From: RGVD01 sp040403075
GTDB lineage: Bacteria; Bacteroidota; Bacteroidia; UKL13-3
NCBI GenBank assembly: GCA_040403075.1
Contig: JBBALJ010000104.1
Coordinates: 1-10,020 of the forward strand
Length of the DNA: 10,020 nt
Reading direction: 5' to 3'
The notes under the pieces were generated by a model that was not told the origin of the DNA, made no database searches, and was given only the letters and a program-made list of their open reading frames with translations. Positions 7,907 through 10,020 of this stretch are shown here, one piece after another. Numbering within the stretch: the stretch's first letter is position 1; each line of letters starts with the position of its first letter. Both the position numbers and the translations under genes were made by a program.

Positions 7907-7936
7907 CAAATCTAAGGCTGAAATTGGTTTTACAAA
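7907..7936 (-). promoter_or_regulatory. Bacteroidota-type promoter of mrp-nifU
   Basis: Read on the minus strand, TTTG (7936-7933) is followed after 18 bases by TAGATTTG (7914-7907). This fits the -33 TTTG and -7 TAnnTTTG consensus with close to normal spacing. It ends 11 bases before the mrp ATG, implying a very short leader. This is the best promoter match I found in the window. Confidence 0.65.
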
Positions 7937-8003
7937 AACTATATTATTTCAGGTTTGGGGATGATGGAGTTCATAAGAATTTGCCGTTGCAGGCGTCCTT
8001 TGT

Positions 8004-8127
8004 GTCCCTGGTTGGTATCCTCACCAATCCACTTTCTTGTTTCAAATAAAATCATTAAAGTGAACAATAAAGTCAAACTCTGAATCTAAACAAACATAAT
8101 ATTTAACCGATGAAAATTGATATTCTT
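8004..8127 (-). repeat. Duplicate (copy A) of transposase 3' end plus downstream hairpin
   Basis: This 124-base stretch matches 9498-9621 with 6 substitutions and no gaps, in the same orientation. It covers the last 27 codons of the transposase, the stop, and the hairpin beyond. Two of the six changes (8008 and 8017) fall in the hairpin stem and both break base pairs, so this copy appears to be the decayed one. Similarity ends sharply at 8127 on the coding side. Past 8004 it continues only weakly, with a 2-base offset over CTTTGT. Confidence 0.92.
8042..8127 (-). pseudogene. 3' fragment of a Y1 (REP-associated-type) transposase gene
   Basis: On the minus strand the fragment encodes the last 27 residues of the same protein as the transposase at the right edge (EYQFSSVKYYVCLDSEFDFI and seven more), ending in TGA at 8044-8042. 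Two residues differ from the intact copy (Ala to Val, Val to Ile). The codon immediately upstream of the matching part is TAA where the intact copy has GAA, and no HUH or tyrosine motif is present. It is therefore a dead remnant, left either by a 5' deletion or by movement of only the 3' end with its hairpin. Confidence 0.85.
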
Positions 8128-8158
8128 ATGTCCTTAGTTGTTGTCCTGCAATTCCAAC

Positions 8159-8180
8159 TTTTTGTTGCAAGCAACGAAAA
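8159..8180. repeat. Short inverted repeat / hairpin
   Basis: TTTTTGTTGC (8159-8168) and GCAACGAAAA (8171-8180) are reverse complementary except for one G-T wobble position, separated by AA. It could be part of a dispersed element or a weak structure; nothing in the neighbourhood assigns it a role. Confidence 0.4.
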
Positions 8181-8297
8181 TTCGACATCCATATTAAAGT
8201 TGAATTGGGAAGATAATCGCTTCCCTAATTTGGTTGTTGAGGCCACCCCGCGAGGATAAATTTATTTTTTATTCAGATATTGTTATGACGTCCATAT

Positions 8298-8305
8298 TAC
8301 ATTTG
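8298..8305 (+). promoter_or_regulatory. Possible -7 box giving a leaderless transcript
   Basis: TACATTTG fits the Bacteroidota TAnnTTTG -7 element and ends 4 bases before the ATG at 8310. Transcription would then begin at or near the start codon. No TTTG lies at the proper -33 distance; a TTG at 8280-8282 is only 15 bases away, so support is partial. Confidence 0.3.
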
Positions 8306-8309
8306 TAAA

Positions 8310-8828
8310 ATGCCAATTATATTTCATGCACTTAAGCATCATTTAGTAAGCTTAAAACAATTCATTGTTTTACATGAAAACGAACCTATAAAACCCATTT
8401 TACCTCAAATAAAATCCTTGGGAGAATCTACTTTTGATATGTATGTGGGCTCTTTAAGTAATGAGGAAATCATTGAAGAAACAACCCAATATTTAAAAAA
8501 CAAACAATTATTTGAAGCTAAATTGTACCAGCAATGGATTACACTAAATAATGGTTTTAGTACTTTTGAACTTTCGGATAAAACTTTGATGACATTGCGC
8601 TATTTGCCAAAAGAAAGTTACATTCATTTACACCCATGCCGATATGCTCAACAAACCATACGCATAAGAGCCAATGCGATGAAAACAGCTATGGCTTTGC
8701 GGCTATTAATGGATAATCCAACATCTGTTGAAAATATAAATAAGGCTAGAATGCTAGTGGAACTTTCGCCTATAAAACCAAATGCAAATATTAGCGAAAT
8801 AATAAAATGTTATGAATTGATTATGTAA
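8310..8828 (+). CDS. Uncharacterised 172-aa protein
   Basis: I do not recognise a family. The ATG at 8310 is preceded in frame by a stop at 8286-8288, so no long upstream extension exists. The protein has no signal peptide or membrane segment and should be cytoplasmic. It looks like a folded alpha/beta protein with a helical, basic C-terminal half. Notable stretches are FHALKHHLVSLKQFI (5-19), SLSNEEIIEETTQYL (48-62), the His/Cys-containing SYIHLHPCRYAQQTIRIRAN (103-122), and the helix following it (about 123-135). Codon use is like the neighbours and there is no sign of frameshift. It stands alone between the transposase remnant and a bidirectional terminator, converging on the SUKH gene. 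A partly conserved lineage-specific protein is likely; a nuclease or DNA-binding role cannot be argued from these motifs. Confidence 0.7.
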   Translation: MPIIFHALKHHLVSLKQFIVLHENEPIKPILPQIKSLGESTFDMYVGSLSNEEIIEETTQYLKNKQLFEAKLYQQWITLNNGFSTFELSDKTLMTLRYLPKESYIHLHPCRYAQQTIRIRANAMKTAMALRLLMDNPTSVENINKARMLVELSPIKPNANISEIIKCYELIM

Positions 8829-8853
8829 AAACAGTTTGTGTTACTTTGCTGTA

Positions 8854-8884
8854 TAAAAAAATAACCCACTTTTAGGGTGGGTTA
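8854..8884. terminator. Bidirectional terminator between convergent genes
   Basis: An 8-bp stem (8862-8869 with 8877-8884; TAACCCAC / GTGGGTTA) closes a 7-base loop. Read on the minus strand it is followed by TTTTTTT (8860-8854), a strong terminator for the SUKH gene. On the plus strand the tail is a weaker AT-rich stretch with TTTTT (8892-8896), so it may also stop the 172-aa gene. Confidence 0.8.
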
Positions 8885-8894
8885 AATTATATTT

Positions 8895-9362
8895 TTAATA
8901 AGGATTTTCTCCTCGTTTTACTCTTGCTATTCTATCTTCGCTCATGCTTTTTATAGTGTCGTCTAATCTTTCAAGCCAAATAGAAGAATCTTCATAAGAA
9001 AGTGCCTCATATATATATGGATTATCCCCTTCATCAAGATAAACAAAATAAAACTGATCAGGCCCCCAAGTATCCACTACATAAAAGGGTCTGATTATGG
9101 TTTTTCCTGCATCCAGCATTTGCTCCCTCCATCTTTCTTGCAGGGCTTGTTGTGTATCAGAAATACCATAGCTAAACACGTAACAAAAATCGCCTGCTAA
9201 AAACAATAATTCCCTTAATGCCTTTGGAAAAGGATTGCCATTGTTCCATGTTTGTTCTAGTTGTTCTATTTCTGTTAAGGGAATACCCCTATTAGTATAA
9301 TTCATGGTCACACCAAAATCTGCAGGATTATCTCTCAAAGTTTTTAAATATTCTATGTTCAT
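8895..9362 (-). CDS. SUKH (SMI1/KNR4) family protein, probable toxin immunity protein
   Basis: This 155-aa cytoplasmic protein has SMI1/KNR4-like features. A segment GIPLTEIEQLEQTW (26-39) followed by NPFPKALRELLFLAGDF (43-59) matches the start of the SUKH fold, where a helix precedes a proline and a hydrophobic helix ending in a Gly-containing turn. Aromatic, acidic strands follow (YVVDTWGPDQFYFVYLDEGD, 94-113; YIYEALSYED, 116-125). Many bacterial SUKH proteins neutralise polymorphic toxins and are encoded just after them. Here a reading frame that looks like a toxin C-terminus stops 4 bases upstream (9367), which fits that arrangement. The start at 9362 is ATG with no upstream alternative in frame that looks better. 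It ends at a strong terminator. With no intact toxin left, it would be an orphan immunity gene. Family assignment is by eye; another beta-rich fold is possible. Confidence 0.65.
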   Translation of the reverse strand: MNIEYLKTLRDNPADFGVTMNYTNRGIPLTEIEQLEQTWNNGNPFPKALRELLFLAGDFCYVFSYGISDTQQALQERWREQMLDAGKTIIRPFYVVDTWGPDQFYFVYLDEGDNPYIYEALSYEDSSIWLERLDDTIKSMSEDRIARVKRGENPY

Positions 9363-9366
9363 TTTA

Positions 9367-9495
9367 TTATTGGTTTAAAAATTCCTTTAACTTAGATATA
9401 GAAGTTGTCTCAGGTTGCGCAGTAATATTAAATTCTATTATTTTACCGTTTTGTTTGGCTAGTTCTTGTAAACTGGTAATGTAGCCTTGGCAACT
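9367..9495 (-). pseudogene. C-terminal fragment of a lost protein, probably the partner of the SUKH gene
   Basis: The frame ending at 9367-9369 codes 42 residues (SCQGYITSLQELAKQNGKII, then EFNITAQPETTSISKL and KEFLNQ) that read like the end of a real soluble protein. Upstream in the same frame it runs straight into the duplicated transposase tail and hairpin (9498 onward), where it becomes a shadow of the transposase gene, so its true 5' part is missing. The stop lies 4 bases before the SUKH start, the spacing expected for a toxin followed by its immunity gene. Inference: the transposase element's hairpin end joined, or replaced, the body of a polymorphic toxin gene. No toxin family can be named from so short a tail. 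The 67-codon ORF from 9570 could also be translated, but its first part is transposase sequence out of frame. Confidence 0.45.
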
Positions 9496-9497
9496 TT

Positions 9498-9621
9498 GTC
9501 CGTGGTTGGTGTCCTCACCAATCCACTTTCTTGTTTCAAATAAAATCATTAAAGTGTACAACAAAGTCAAATTCTGAATCTAAACAAACATAATATTTAG
9601 CCGATGAAAATTGATATTCTT
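9498..9621 (-). repeat. Duplicate (copy B) of transposase 3' end plus downstream hairpin
   Basis: This is the intact partner of 8004-8127: 124 bases with 6 substitutions, same orientation, exactly 1494 bases away. It spans the last 28 codons and stop of the transposase and the hairpin downstream. The shared right boundary, just beyond the hairpin at 9498, is a candidate element end. Confidence 0.92.
9502..9526 (-). repeat. Bulged REP-like hairpin downstream of the transposase
   Basis: GTGG and TTGGTG (9502-9511) pair with CACCAA and CCAC (9516-9521 and 9523-9526), leaving T9522 bulged and a TCCT loop: 10 base pairs in all. On the coding strand it starts 10 bases after the transposase stop. 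An imperfect bulged palindrome beside a Y1 transposase is what REP or IS200/IS605-type ends look like. It could also serve as a weak terminator, though no T-run follows. Confidence 0.65.
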
Positions 9622-10020
9622 CTGGCAAAGATACTAGCTTCCATTTTTCTTGAATAGGGTTGTTATGAATATAATTCAGTTTTTGAATAGCAATTTCTTT
9701 ACTTTTTATTTCAATTGTTCTTGCTCTTCTTTCCCAAAAATGATAAGCCATGTCGTTTTGGGTTGAAATGTAGTTTTCCAACAATTCACTATTTTTTGAT
9801 ACGAGGTATTTTTTGAATTCATGTCCGGTATACTTGAGCAAAGTATTTTCTATTTCATTTACCTGATACTGATTATTAATAGTCCACAACAAATGAATAT
9901 GATTTGGCATGATTACAAAACCATGTATATAAGCTTTGTTTTCTTTAGAAAGCCAAGATAGAGAATCAATAATGATTTTTTTTACATCGTTATTGCTTAA
10001 CAAGTTTTGCCAATTATTTA
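9536..10020 (-). CDS. Y1/HUH transposase, REP-associated type (5' end beyond window)
   Basis: This partial protein is a single-strand DNA transposase of the IS200-like Y1 family, the REP-associated (RAYT) branch. It nicks and joins DNA through a tyrosine. Counting from the TTG at 10003, the HUH pair is in VIMPNHIHLLW (H35 and H37). The likely catalytic tyrosine is Y111 in LNYIHNNP, followed by the usual EYQFSSAKYY (129-138). The frame stays open upstream to the window edge, coding NNWQNLLSNNDVKKI. Relatives carry an N-terminal beta strand ending in such an NWQ motif, so the TTG is not the start; I expect roughly 20-30 more residues outside. The C-terminus is complete (stop 9536-9538). All catalytic motifs look intact, so it may be active. 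Its 3' end and hairpin are duplicated at 8004-8127. Confidence 0.88.
   Translation of the reverse strand, partial: NNWQNLLSNNDVKKIIIDSLSWLSKENKAYIHGFVIMPNHIHLLWTINNQYQVNEIENTLLKYTGHEFKKYLVSKNSELLENYISTQNDMAYHFWERRARTIEIKSKEIAIQKLNYIHNNPIQEKWKLVSLPEEYQFSSAKYYVCLDSEFDFVVHFNDFI

Larger units (their letters stand above)
7937..8309. other. Long intergenic region with transposase remnant and hairpins
   Basis: No convincing intact gene lies between mrp and the 172-aa ORF. The stretch holds the decayed 3' end of a Y1 transposase and its downstream hairpin (8004-8127). It also holds a 10-bp inverted repeat with one wobble pair around an AA centre (8159-8168 with 8171-8180). One 49-codon ORF (8110-8259, +) begins antisense inside the transposase remnant; I regard it as chance. 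The flanks 7960-8003 and 8128-8262 match nothing else in the window and may be further repeat debris. Confidence 0.6.

Noticed and set aside
8110..8259. 49-codon ORF on + starting MKIDILMSLVVVL, resembling a small signal-peptide protein
   Set aside because: Its first codons are the antisense of the transposase remnant, there is no promoter or recognisable mature part, and the frame after the junction looks like chance.
9367..9570. 67-codon ORF on - as a complete small gene
   Set aside because: About the first 25 codons are the transposase tail and hairpin read in another frame; only the last 42 residues look like protein, so I annotated those as a fragment.
9536..10003. Complete 155-aa transposase from TTG 10003
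   Set aside because: The frame stays open to the window edge and codes the N-terminal NWQ motif of the family, so the gene continues outside the window.

Overview
The window looks like a chromosomal segment of a Bacteroidota bacterium. The DNA is AT-rich and starts lack clear Shine-Dalgarno sequences. A secreted enzyme carries a C-terminal type IX secretion (T9SS type A) sorting domain. The best promoter visible, upstream of mrp, fits the Bacteroidota -33 TTTG / -7 TAnnTTTG pattern, and Mrp carries the FTPEELPENKYY variant that I recall from Bacteroidota. The genus cannot be fixed from this sequence.

Layout. Positions 1-218 are non-coding, with nothing recognisable beyond AT-rich leader. gcvT (219-1295, +), the glycine cleavage T-protein, follows and ends at a clear 12-bp stem terminator (1310-1341). 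Next is a two-gene unit on + (1367-3399). The first gene is an exported thioredoxin-fold redoxin with CPLC. The second is a c-type cytochrome fused to a peptidylglycine-monooxygenase-like copper domain in which all six expected copper ligands can be found. A 68-bp imperfect palindromic repeat (1951-2018) lies at their junction and is read in frame through the annotated N-terminus of the cytochrome protein, so its true start is uncertain. These two genes are the most interesting system here: an apparent envelope copper/heme redox pathway of unknown substrate.

On the minus strand, mrp (7895-6816), nifU-like (6789-6553) and a large secreted GH31 alpha-glucosidase-type enzyme (6524-3402) follow each other with gaps of 26 and 28 bases. 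The first two form a natural Fe-S assembly/carrier pair; the GH31 gene is functionally unrelated. GH31 converges on the cytochrome gene with 2 bases between stop codons.

The right side (about 7937-10020) is an accessory zone. It holds a decayed 3' remnant of a Y1/REP-associated transposase (8004-8127), an uncharacterised 172-aa protein (8310-8828, +), a bidirectional terminator (8854-8884), a SUKH (SMI1/KNR4) immunity-like protein (9362-8895, -), a probable C-terminal scrap of its lost partner (9495-9367, -), and a Y1/HUH transposase running off the right edge (10020-9536, -). The transposase 3' end and its downstream bulged hairpin are duplicated about 1.5 kb away as the decayed remnant (6 differences in 124 bases), which points to repeated activity or recombination of this element family here.
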